13,162 nucleotides of DNA. It comes from Actinomycetota bacterium (GTDB taxonomy: Bacteria; Actinomycetota; Actinomycetes; Nanopelagicales; Nanopelagicaceae). The notes under the pieces were generated by a model. It was not told the origin of the DNA. It saw only the letters and a list, made by a program, of their open reading frames with translations, and did no database searches. Positions 1-6,130 of the stretch are shown here, in pieces. Each line of letters begins with the position of its first letter. The stretch's first letter is position 1. The position numbers were made by a program, and so were the translations under genes. The DNA is taken from NCBI GenBank assembly GCA_009700155.1, contig WLMP01000018.1, positions 1 to 13,162 of the forward strand, given 5' to 3'.

Positions 1-310
1 AAATTACAGCGTTAATATCGAAAAACCATCTATGGGAGTTTTCAGTTGGAGTGATAAAACTAATTAGCCAATTACCTAGGCCAATTATTGGTGGATACTC
101 CATAGAGGTAAATGCAGATTGTTAAGGAAAAATATTTGTATCTAGATCTCGCTCTGAGAATAAGGCTGGAATATCGGTATAACAAGCGTGGACATAATTT
201 CCAGGAGAGGCCCAATTAGTTGCCCGGCAGTAGTTAAATTTAAGTAGGGATAAAAAAGATGAGAGTAAAACCGTTAAAACAAATAATTTACTTACCTTAT
301 TGGTAAGCAA
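1..310 (-). pseudogene. GT87 (DUF2029) membrane glycosyltransferase, N-terminal part, interrupted by an in-frame stop
   Basis: The frame opens with TTG at 310-308, three bases after the ponA stop, preceded by a purine-rich AAAGAG about 7 bases upstream. It encodes one hydrophobic segment (about residues 8-24) and then an outside loop with W-A-S-P-G-N-Y and CYTDIPALF, typical of the first loop of actinobacterial GT87/DUF2029 polyprenyl-phosphate-mannose-type transferases; the loop Asp is the expected acidic residue of GT-C enzymes. After NIFP a TAA lies at 122-124, where relatives as I recall them have PY. Past the stop the same frame runs open to the window edge and still matches the family: a MEYP motif, then WFFD-NA near base 11. 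So a single nonsense codon, not a frameshift, interrupts the gene. Family members usually have several hundred residues; the rest lies outside the window. It is probably cotranscribed with ponA, as in Mycobacterium (Rv0050-Rv0051). It could be a pseudogene, a sequencing error or a readthrough case. Confidence 0.72.
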
Positions 311-313
311 GAG

Positions 314-2275
314 TTAACTCTTTTTCTTCTTTGGCTTTGGGGTTGCAGATGGTGGAACTAAAGCTGGATCCATTTCTGGGACAGCATTGATATAACTAAC
401 TGGCTCACTACCGCCAATAAATGCTGGTTCTGGGAACTGTTGGACTGGAGCTTTTGCTAAGTACTTTTTAACAAACTCGGCCCAAATTCTTGCTGGGAAA
501 GATCCGCCAGTAACTGATGTTAAGCCGCCAATACCATTTAAAGTTTGAGTGGCATCATCACGATAAAAAGCTACAGATGCTGCAACCTCTGGTGTGTAAC
601 CATTAAACCAAGCAGAGGCGTTGTCATTTGAGGTTCCAGTTTTTCCGGCAGTAGGTCTTGCGACTCTGGCGCCAACAACTGCTGCAGTTCCAGAGGATGT
701 GGCTTTACTTAATGCATAGGTTAGGTCTGCCATTACATCTTTTTTAAATACTTCTTGAGCTTGAATTCTTCCTTGGTACAAGATTCCTTTATTTGGCCCT
801 TGTACTTCATTAATAATAAATGGTTTGGCATAAACCCCATTAGCAGCAAAGGTTGCATAAGCATTTGCTAGATCAATTACATGTGGGCTAGCTGAACCAA
901 GTGAAACTGATGGGGATGCAACCATTTCAACTGATTCTGGAATTCCGGCACGACGTGCAACATCTACAACTTTTTCTAATCCAGCTTTCATTCCAAGTGG
1001 CACATAAATAGTATTTACTGATTTTTCAGTTGCAGTTAGTAAAGAAAGATTTCCCCAACTTTCACCACCATAATTATTTACTGGATATGGTCGACCGATA
1101 CCGTCATCATAAACTTTTGGAGAATCTCCATTCCAAACTGAAGATAATGGAATGCCTTGTTCTAGGGCAGCAATTAATGCAAATGCTTTAAATGATGAGC
1201 CACCTGATGTAATACCTTGAGTTGCTGCGTTAAATTGATACTTTAAATAATCTTGCCCACCATACATGGCAAGGATTTCACCTGTGCCAGGTCTTATTGC
1301 AACTAAACCAATATGTAGGTTTTCAGGTACTTTGGTTGGCGCCTCTTTATTAACTGCAAATACTGCAGCTTCTTGTGCCTCTTTAACTAATGTGGTTTTA
1401 ATAATATAGCCACCAATCATTAGTTGTTCATCAGTAAATCCAAGTAGGTTTAACTCTCGCTCAACCCAAGAGATCACATACCCCTTTGGTCCTGCTAGTG
1501 CACCTGATGTAACTCTTGGATTGATTATTGGAAACTTAACTGCATCAGCCTTTTCCTTATCCAGCCACTTTTTCTCAACCATGCCATCTAAAACATATTT
1601 AAATCTAGCTTCTAATCTTGGTAAATTCTCTTTTTTAAATCCAGGGTCATACAGTCCTGGCGAGCGCAAAATACTTGCTAGCACTGCAGATTGTGCAATA
1701 TTTAATTTATCTACTGAAGTTCCAAAATAAACCTGAGAAGCTGTTTGTACTCCATAAGATCCTCTACCAAAATAAATAGTATTTAAATAATTTTCTAAAA
1801 TTTCATCCTTTGTAAATTGATTCTCTAGTTTGATTGCAATAACTAATTCTTTTACTTTTCTTTGAATTGATCGCTCTGGTGTTAAGAATGCGGTTTTGGC
1901 ATATTGCTGGGTGATAGTTGAACCACCACGACCACTACCTAGGTTAACTACGTTATCCCAAACTGCTGCCACAATTGCTAGTGGGTTAATTGCACGGTTG
2001 CTATAAAAATTACGATCCTCTGCTGCCATTACAGCATTTCTTACATTCATTGGAATCTGTGCCAGATTTACTACTGTTCTATTTTCTGATCCGATTCTTC
2101 CGATCTCACTTCCATCTGCATACTGAATAATTGTTGCTTGGCTATTTACATATGCATTTGGGTCTGGGATTGAAACTGTAAAATAGGCAAAACCAAATAA
2201 AAAAATACCGCCAACAAAGCTAAAGCCGGCTCCTAAAACTAAAAGTCTAGGAAGTTTTTCTACCAAGTTGCTCAC
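314..2275 (-). CDS. ponA: Bifunctional class A penicillin-binding protein (transglycosylase/transpeptidase)
   Basis: This 653-residue enzyme polymerises lipid II into glycan strands and cross-links the peptides on the outer face of the membrane. It has a short cytoplasmic N-terminus and one membrane anchor (about residues 11-34). The GT51 domain follows, with catalytic Glu86 in AAEDRNFY and the GGSTITQQ motif at 118-125. The transpeptidase domain (about 320-605) has all three penicillin-binding motifs: S360-S-F-K363, S419-V-N421 and K545-T-G-T548. The tail is rich in Pro and Lys and there is no PASTA domain. The start is GTG; there is no convincing Shine-Dalgarno sequence, but TAATCT sits six bases upstream, suggesting a leaderless transcript. 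It lies 15 bases after the DUF5318 gene and directly before the GT87 gene, the same order as Rv0049-Rv0050-Rv0051 in M. tuberculosis. Identification is secure; whether it corresponds to PonA1 or PonA2 is not decided by the sequence alone, though context favours PonA1. Confidence 0.97.
   Translation of the reverse strand: MSNLVEKLPRLLVLGAGFSFVGGIFLFGFAYFTVSIPDPNAYVNSQATIIQYADGSEIGRIGSENRTVVNLAQIPMNVRNAVMAAEDRNFYSNRAINPLAIVAAVWDNVVNLGSGRGGSTITQQYAKTAFLTPERSIQRKVKELVIAIKLENQFTKDEILENYLNTIYFGRGSYGVQTASQVYFGTSVDKLNIAQSAVLASILRSPGLYDPGFKKENLPRLEARFKYVLDGMVEKKWLDKEKADAVKFPIINPRVTSGALAGPKGYVISWVERELNLLGFTDEQLMIGGYIIKTTLVKEAQEAAVFAVNKEAPTKVPENLHIGLVAIRPGTGEILAMYGGQDYLKYQFNAATQGITSGGSSFKAFALIAALEQGIPLSSVWNGDSPKVYDDGIGRPYPVNNYGGESWGNLSLLTATEKSVNTIYVPLGMKAGLEKVVDVARRAGIPESVEMVASPSVSLGSASPHVIDLANAYATFAANGVYAKPFIINEVQGPNKGILYQGRIQAQEVFKKDVMADLTYALSKATSSGTAAVVGARVARPTAGKTGTSNDNASAWFNGYTPEVAASVAFYRDDATQTLNGIGGLTSVTGGSFPARIWAEFVKKYLAKAPVQQFPEPAFIGGSEPVSYINAVPEMDPALVPPSATPKPKKKKS
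318..329 (-). promoter_or_regulatory. Probable ribosome binding site for the GT87 gene
   Basis: On the minus strand, the last codons of ponA form the purine run GAAGAAAAAGAG, ending 7 bases before the TTG at 310-308. No earlier start is possible in this frame, because the ponA stop (316-314) lies in the same frame, so this TTG is the first usable start. The AAAGAG match to anti-Shine-Dalgarno is only moderate, and the run also encodes the Lys-rich PonA tail. Confidence 0.4.
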
Positions 2276-2287
2276 TTGCCAAGATTA
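2276..2287 (-). promoter_or_regulatory. Candidate leaderless promoter (-10) for ponA
   Basis: Reading the minus strand, TAATCT (2287-2282) fits the actinobacterial -10 consensus TANNNT and is followed by exactly six bases and then the GTG start of ponA, so transcription would begin at or next to the start codon. I see no good -35 hexamer 16-18 bases further upstream. The site lies in the 15-base gap after the DUF5318 gene, so ponA could be expressed both with that gene and alone. This is inferred from spacing only. Confidence 0.4.
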
Positions 2288-2290
2288 CCG

Positions 2291-2704
2291 CTAATCCTCA
2301 TCGGCTAATGTGCGGACCTTTCGTGGTGGCTTTCTATATTTTCCATCTCCTAGCAAAAAGGATTCAATTAGATGATTCCAGTGGCAATCAGTGCAAATTT
2401 CCACGACATACACACGGAACTCTCCATATTCGCTTTGCATTTGAACCAACTCTTCTTGATTCTTAATTCGACCTGAGTATTGACCGAGTTGATCCCCAAA
2501 AGCGTACCTGAGCTCGACAATCTTTAACTTCTTACAAACTGGGCATGACCTTTTTGTTAACTCACCATGATATTTTGCTGCCCGCCTTAAATATGGATCA
2601 GCATCGCATGCATCCATTGCACTTGCCGCACCCTGGAATAGCGCAATCAAGGTACGTCGCTTACTTAGTGAGTAATCGATAGTAGAGCGCATCGTGGCTA
2701 ACAT
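2291..2704 (-). CDS. DUF5318 family zinc-ribbon-like protein
   Basis: A conserved actinobacterial protein of unknown function found just upstream of ponA (Rv0049 in M. tuberculosis). Visible family signatures are CDADPYLRRAAKYHG, then a first Cys pair (CPVC), a GDQLGQYSG segment, GEFRVYVVEIC, and a second Cys pair (CTDC) followed by HWNHL. The four cysteines in two CxxC knuckles suggest a structural zinc ribbon. The C-terminus is basic (KYRKPPRKVR) and then acidic. No signal peptide or membrane segment is seen, so it is probably cytoplasmic. The start is uncertain: TTG at 2713, ATG at 2704 or ATG at 2692. I chose 2704 because TAACCT lies eight bases before it; the 2692 start would give MRSTIDYSL, which resembles relatives from memory. 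The gene is divergent from the MFS gene and followed by ponA after 15 bases, suggesting a shared role in envelope growth, but no function is known. Confidence 0.88.
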   Translation of the reverse strand: MLATMRSTIDYSLSKRRTLIALFQGAASAMDACDADPYLRRAAKYHGELTKRSCPVCKKLKIVELRYAFGDQLGQYSGRIKNQEELVQMQSEYGEFRVYVVEICTDCHWNHLIESFLLGDGKYRKPPRKVRTLADED

Positions 2705-2746
2705 AAGATCCAAGGTTAATCCTAAATTAATTACTACGCTTGCCTT
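2705..2746. promoter_or_regulatory. Compact divergent promoter region between the DUF5318 and MFS genes
   Basis: Only about 40 bases separate the divergent start codons, so both promoters must be packed here. For the plus-strand MFS gene, TACGCT at 2735-2740 fits TANNNT and is followed by six bases (TGCCTT) and the ATG at 2747, which points to a leaderless transcript. For the minus-strand gene, two hexamers fit TANNNT: TAGGAT (2724-2719) and TAACCT (2718-2713). No Shine-Dalgarno sequence is visible for either gene and no clear -35 elements are present. The assignments rest on spacing and consensus only. Confidence 0.42.
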
Positions 2747-4018
2747 ATGGGAATTTGGCCAGTTAGTAAAGGCTCGAGATTAAATCGAATCCTGACTGTT
2801 CGCTGGAGTGGCCAACTTACCGATGGGCTATTTCAATCTGCTTTAGCTAGTTTTGTACTTTTCTCACCAGAGCGAGCACCTGATGCAGTTAGTGCTGCAC
2901 TAGCTTTTGCAGTTGTCCTATTGCCATACTCTTTAATCGGACCTTATGTTGGCACATTCCTAGATCGTTTTTCTAGACAAAGAATTATACGAAATTGTAA
3001 TTATATAAGAGCGGTTAATTTATTGATTATTGCCTATCTAGTAAATATTGGCTCTACTGGAATTATTCTTACAATTTTTGTTTTATTAGCATTTGGAGTT
3101 AATAGATTAATTTTAGCTGGGCTATCTGCGGGTTTGCCTTTGCTTGTCAAAAAAGAGGAGTTAATTGCAGCAAATGCGTTAGCTGTAACTGGTGGAACAA
3201 TTTGGGTTGTAATTGGTGGTGGAATTGGTATTGCTGCTAAAAACTTTGTAAGTCAAAATTATGGCGCAGATTTTGCAGACTCAATGGTAATTTTGCTAGC
3301 AGCTTTTGGATTTACTGTTGCGGCATTATCATGCTTTCGATTAGAAAAAATGGAGATTGGTCCACTGCCACATGAGCAGCCATATGAAAACCATGGCTTT
3401 AAAGAAATTCTTGAAGGATTAAAAATATTAAAATCACACCCTGATACCTTGCGGGGAATTACTGCCGTTGCAATGCAGCGAAGTGGCATAACTGCACTAA
3501 CACTGATGGCCCTACTTTTAGAACGAAATACATTTAATGATCCATTGGATCCTGATGCTGGCCTTGCTGGTTTTGGTATGGCACTTGCTATTGCTGGAAT
3601 TGGTATTGGACTTGGAGCAATCATTTCGCCATATGGTGTATTGAAATTTGGTAGGCATCGTTGGATGAGATTATTGATGTTTGGCTGTATTCCACCATTA
3701 CTTATCTATGCCTACCAAGTTAATGAATTCACCATGATCGGCTCTGCATTTTTAGTTGGCTTATGTGGTCAGGGAATTAAAGTTACTAATGATGCTCTCG
3801 TTCAATCTAAAATTAAAGATGAGTACCGCGGAAGAGTTTTTGCGTTTTACGATATTACGGTAAACGCTGGAATAGTTACTGGGGCAATTGGTGCAGCCCT
3901 TTTATTACCAGATAATGGCGTTACATCCATATTGCCAATAACTATTGCTGTTATTTATCTTTTTGCAGCTCTACTCTTAATGAAAAAATCTAAATTTTCT
4001 GCTGCTGCCACCAATTAA
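2747..4018 (+). CDS. Major facilitator superfamily transporter
   Basis: A 423-residue polytopic membrane protein, highly hydrophobic with about 10-12 predicted helices. The loop after helix 2 has GPYVGTFLDRFSRQRI, a good match to the MFS signature between helices 2 and 3 (G-x-x-x-D-R-x-x-R/K). A related loop in the second half (SKIKDEYRGRVFAFYD) looks like its counterpart. A long central cytoplasmic loop (about residues 205-235) separates the halves. It resembles the drug/macrolide-efflux-like branch of the MFS, but the substrate cannot be read from the sequence. An MFS gene beside pcnA and the ponA block recurs in Actinobacteria as far as I recall. ATG follows a TACGCT hexamer at leaderless spacing. 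The 3' end overlaps the convergent pcnA gene by 29 bases, with no terminator hairpin between them. Confidence 0.88.
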   Translation: MGIWPVSKGSRLNRILTVRWSGQLTDGLFQSALASFVLFSPERAPDAVSAALAFAVVLLPYSLIGPYVGTFLDRFSRQRIIRNCNYIRAVNLLIIAYLVNIGSTGIILTIFVLLAFGVNRLILAGLSAGLPLLVKKEELIAANALAVTGGTIWVVIGGGIGIAAKNFVSQNYGADFADSMVILLAAFGFTVAALSCFRLEKMEIGPLPHEQPYENHGFKEILEGLKILKSHPDTLRGITAVAMQRSGITALTLMALLLERNTFNDPLDPDAGLAGFGMALAIAGIGIGLGAIISPYGVLKFGRHRWMRLLMFGCIPPLLIYAYQVNEFTMIGSAFLVGLCGQGIKVTNDALVQSKIKDEYRGRVFAFYDITVNAGIVTGAIGAALLLPDNGVTSILPITIAVIYLFAALLLMKKSKFSAAATN

Positions 4019-5426
4019 TAAGTAATTCTTTAGCCTTTTCTTCACCAAGTGGACCGTGCTCTAATCTAAGTTCTAGTAAAAAATCATAAGCTTTTCCAAC
4101 CATTGGTGATGGTTTAATTTTTAAAATCTCCATTATTTGTTCACCAGATAAATCTGGTCGAATCTTATTTAGCTCTTCTTGCTCCATTAATACAGAAATG
4201 CGCTCTTCTAATTCATCATATGTCTTAGCAAGCAGGTCAGCTTTTTTCTGATTTCTTGTTGTGCAATCTGCCCTAGTTAATAAGTGTAAATGTGTTAGTA
4301 GTTCACCAGCATCTCGCACATATCTTCTAACTGCTGAGTCAGTCCATTCTCCTGAACCATAGCCATGGAATCGAAGGTGAAGAAAAACAAGTTGTGATAC
4401 ATCGTTAATTATGTGGTTATCAAACCTTAGTTTGCGCATGCGTTCTTTACACATCCTGGAGCCAACTACTTCATGATGATGGAATGAAACTCCACCACCA
4501 GCAATTAATTGTCGAGTCTTTGGCTTACCAATGTCATGTAATAAAGCTGCAAGCCGCAGGGTTAAATTAGCTCCGCCCAAACGATCTTCTAATCTAATTG
4601 CCTGTTCCAGCACGGTAAGTGAATGCTCGTATACATCCTTATGGTGATGGTGTTCATCTATTTCAAGTTTTAACTGCGGAACCTCTGGTAAAAAAATATC
4701 GGCTAAGCCAGTTTCAACTAAAAGCGTGATGCCAAGTTTTGGTTGTTGGCCCATTATTGTTTTTATAAATTCATCCCGGATACGCTCGGATGAGATTATT
4801 TCTAACCTTTTAGCCATAGATTTCATGGCAGCTACTACTGCCGGATCAACTTCAAAATTTAACTGACTCATAAATCTTGCTGCTCGCATCATTCGAAGTG
4901 GATCATCACTGAATGAGTCCTCGGGCTTACCTGGTGTTTTAATTACTTTATTTTGTAAATCAGATACACCGCCAAATAAATCAATAAAAGTTGGCTCATC
5001 CGTTGTTAACTCAAGTGCCATGGCATTGATTGTGAAATCTCTACGAGAAAGATCACCTTCTATATTCTCACCAAATTCAACATTTGGCTTTCTAGAATCT
5101 GCGCTATAACTTTCACTTCGGTATGTTGTAATCTCAACTGTTATCTCATCTTTTTTGCCAGCAATAGTGCCAAATGCTGCGCCCACATCCCAAACTGAAT
5201 CTGCCCACTTATTTAATATTTTTTCACACTCTTTGGGGTGCGCATTTGTTGTGAAATCTAAATCATTACCAAGTCTGCCTAAAATTGCATCTCGAACTGG
5301 GCCACCAACTAATGCCAATTTAAAGCCGGCTTCTTTAAAGGCTTTTGCCAGCGCAGTACTAGCTGGTGCTTGCTTGGTCAGTGTGCTGATCGCAAGTTCG
5401 GTTGCGGCATTAATCGGAGTTTTCAC
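3990..5426 (-). CDS. pcnA: CCA tRNA nucleotidyltransferase (PcnA) with HD domain
   Basis: This enzyme adds or repairs the 3'-terminal CCA of tRNAs from CTP and ATP in the cytoplasm. The class II nucleotidyltransferase head carries GGPVRD (41-46), the metal-binding DLDFTT (Asp55 and Asp57), RRDFTINAMA (128-137), and the DPLRMMRAARF segment (175-185) of the nucleotide-selecting neck. The second half is an HD-type domain: EHHHHKDVYEHSL (from residue 258), LLHDIGKP with His297-Asp298, and the later HHHEVVGS. This combination is usual for the actinobacterial PcnA/CCA branch (Rv3907c type), and 478 residues is normal. The start is GTG at 5426-5424; TAACCT (5441-5436) and TACTCT (5451-5446) are candidate -10 boxes just upstream, so a leader of only a few bases is likely. 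It diverges from the NUDIX gene and its stop codon lies inside the end of the MFS gene. Confidence 0.96.
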   Translation of the reverse strand: MKTPINAATELAISTLTKQAPASTALAKAFKEAGFKLALVGGPVRDAILGRLGNDLDFTTNAHPKECEKILNKWADSVWDVGAAFGTIAGKKDEITVEITTYRSESYSADSRKPNVEFGENIEGDLSRRDFTINAMALELTTDEPTFIDLFGGVSDLQNKVIKTPGKPEDSFSDDPLRMMRAARFMSQLNFEVDPAVVAAMKSMAKRLEIISSERIRDEFIKTIMGQQPKLGITLLVETGLADIFLPEVPQLKLEIDEHHHHKDVYEHSLTVLEQAIRLEDRLGGANLTLRLAALLHDIGKPKTRQLIAGGGVSFHHHEVVGSRMCKERMRKLRFDNHIINDVSQLVFLHLRFHGYGSGEWTDSAVRRYVRDAGELLTHLHLLTRADCTTRNQKKADLLAKTYDELEERISVLMEQEELNKIRPDLSGEQIMEILKIKPSPMVGKAYDFLLELRLEHGPLGEEKAKELLINWWQQQKI

Positions 5427-5536
5427 GGTAGCACTAGGTTAGAGCAGAGTAGGTGAATGCTGCTGGGTATAGAAGTATGTGGTTTGTAATTCAGTGTTTA
5501 TTGGGAAGAAATCTTCTTGGGCAGTATCCTTAACTT
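5427..5536. promoter_or_regulatory. Divergent intergenic region between pcnA and the NUDIX gene
   Basis: This 110-base region is the longest gene-free stretch in the window and must drive pcnA leftward and the long NUDIX-to-aminotransferase block rightward. The plus-strand promoter is described separately. The minus-strand promoter is probably one of the two TANNNT hexamers within 25 bases of the pcnA GTG. A perfect 5-bp inverted repeat (GAAGA-AA-TCTTC, 5505-5516) overlaps the rightward -35 element and spacer and could be a regulator site or chance. No RNA gene or terminator is visible. Confidence 0.5.
5501..5536 (+). promoter_or_regulatory. Probable leaderless promoter of the NUDIX-murJ-trx block
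   Basis: TTGGGA at 5501-5506 (4 of 6 matches to TTGACA) is followed by an 18-base spacer, TATCCT at 5525-5530 (fits TANNNT), six bases, and the ATG at 5537. This would place the transcription start on the A of the start codon. No Shine-Dalgarno sequence precedes the ATG. This is the best-formed promoter I see in the window. Confidence 0.55.
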
Positions 5537-6130
5537 ATGACCCCAGCATCCAATGCGGGCGGCAATCAGGATTTAACCAGCATCCGCAAGGGTGCACAAA
5601 ATAGTGGTTCTGGTAAGCCCGCTAAAAAACATAATCCAGAAAACCGTAAAGGCAACAAAAGTAGCGGTAAAAATAAGAGTTCAGTGCGCCCAAAATATGC
5701 CAAACGAGTTGATGAGGTTAGTGCTGGTGGCTTAGTAGTTGATAAAACTGGAACTAAAGGTTTATTGATTGGCAGGTTAGATCCAAAGGATGCCTCGCAT
5801 GAAAGATTGCTTTGGTCACTACCAAAAGGACATATTGAAGATGGTGAAACACCAGAACAAGCAGCTATTCGGGAGGTGGCTGAAGAAACTGGAATAAAAA
5901 GTGAGATCACTAGATCCCTAGGTGTGATCGATTTCTGGTTTATGGCTAGTGGAAAAAGAATTCATAAGACTGTGCACCATTTTTTATTTACTGAAGTTGG
6001 CGGAAGATTAGCTCCACAAGTAACAGAGGTTGATGATGTTGCATGGTTTCCGCTAGAGGAAATTGCTTCTAGATTAGCTTACCCAGATGAACGTAAATTA
6101 ATTGCGAAATCGGGGCAGCTATCACCGTGA
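5537..6130 (+). CDS. NUDIX hydrolase (MutT4-like) with a basic disordered N-terminal tail
   Basis: The NUDIX box is complete: starting at Gly98, GHIEDGE continues to REVAEETGI at 112-120, fitting G-x5-E-x7-REUxEExGU, so metal-dependent hydrolysis of a nucleoside diphosphate-linked substrate is expected. The domain covers about residues 58-190, including SAGGLVV and LWSLPKGH. The first 56 or so residues are low-complexity and rich in Lys, Ser, Asn and Gly, probably disordered and positively charged. Its position between pcnA and the DUF6049/murJ pair matches mutT4 (Rv3908) of M. tuberculosis, which supports orthology; the real substrate (8-oxo-dGTP, another NTP or a dinucleotide) cannot be deduced. 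Start: ATG at leaderless spacing from TATCCT. The stop TGA overlaps the GTG start of the next gene (GTGA), implying translational coupling. Confidence 0.92.
   Translation: MTPASNAGGNQDLTSIRKGAQNSGSGKPAKKHNPENRKGNKSSGKNKSSVRPKYAKRVDEVSAGGLVVDKTGTKGLLIGRLDPKDASHERLLWSLPKGHIEDGETPEQAAIREVAEETGIKSEITRSLGVIDFWFMASGKRIHKTVHHFLFTEVGGRLAPQVTEVDDVAWFPLEEIASRLAYPDERKLIAKSGQLSP

Noticed and set aside
122..124. Genetic code change with TAA read as an amino acid
   Set aside because: Other genes in the window (MFS, trxA, cwlM and others) end normally at TAA and no other conserved gene has an internal TAA, so a lineage-wide recoding is not supported.
122..310. Independent 62-residue small membrane protein
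   Set aside because: The frame after its stop continues with GT87 family motifs, so it is the start of an interrupted longer gene.
3985..4040. Intrinsic terminator between the MFS gene and pcnA
   Set aside because: No stem of useful length followed by a T-run was found on either strand; the repeated CTG/CAG text is coding sequence.
4630..4660. Histidine run (HHHH) in PcnA as an unusual metal-binding insertion
   Set aside because: An EHHHHKDVYEHSL-like segment is normal at the start of the HD domain in bacterial CCA enzymes.
5419..5434. Possible parS site near parB (TTTTCACGGTAGCAC)
   Set aside because: Only the left half resembles TGTTTCACGTGAAACA and the right half does not; I saw no full parS match in the window.
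5155..5442. Plus-strand frame opposite the 5' end of pcnA
   Set aside because: It is antisense to the conserved nucleotidyltransferase motifs, has no family resemblance or start signals, and is a shadow of pcnA.
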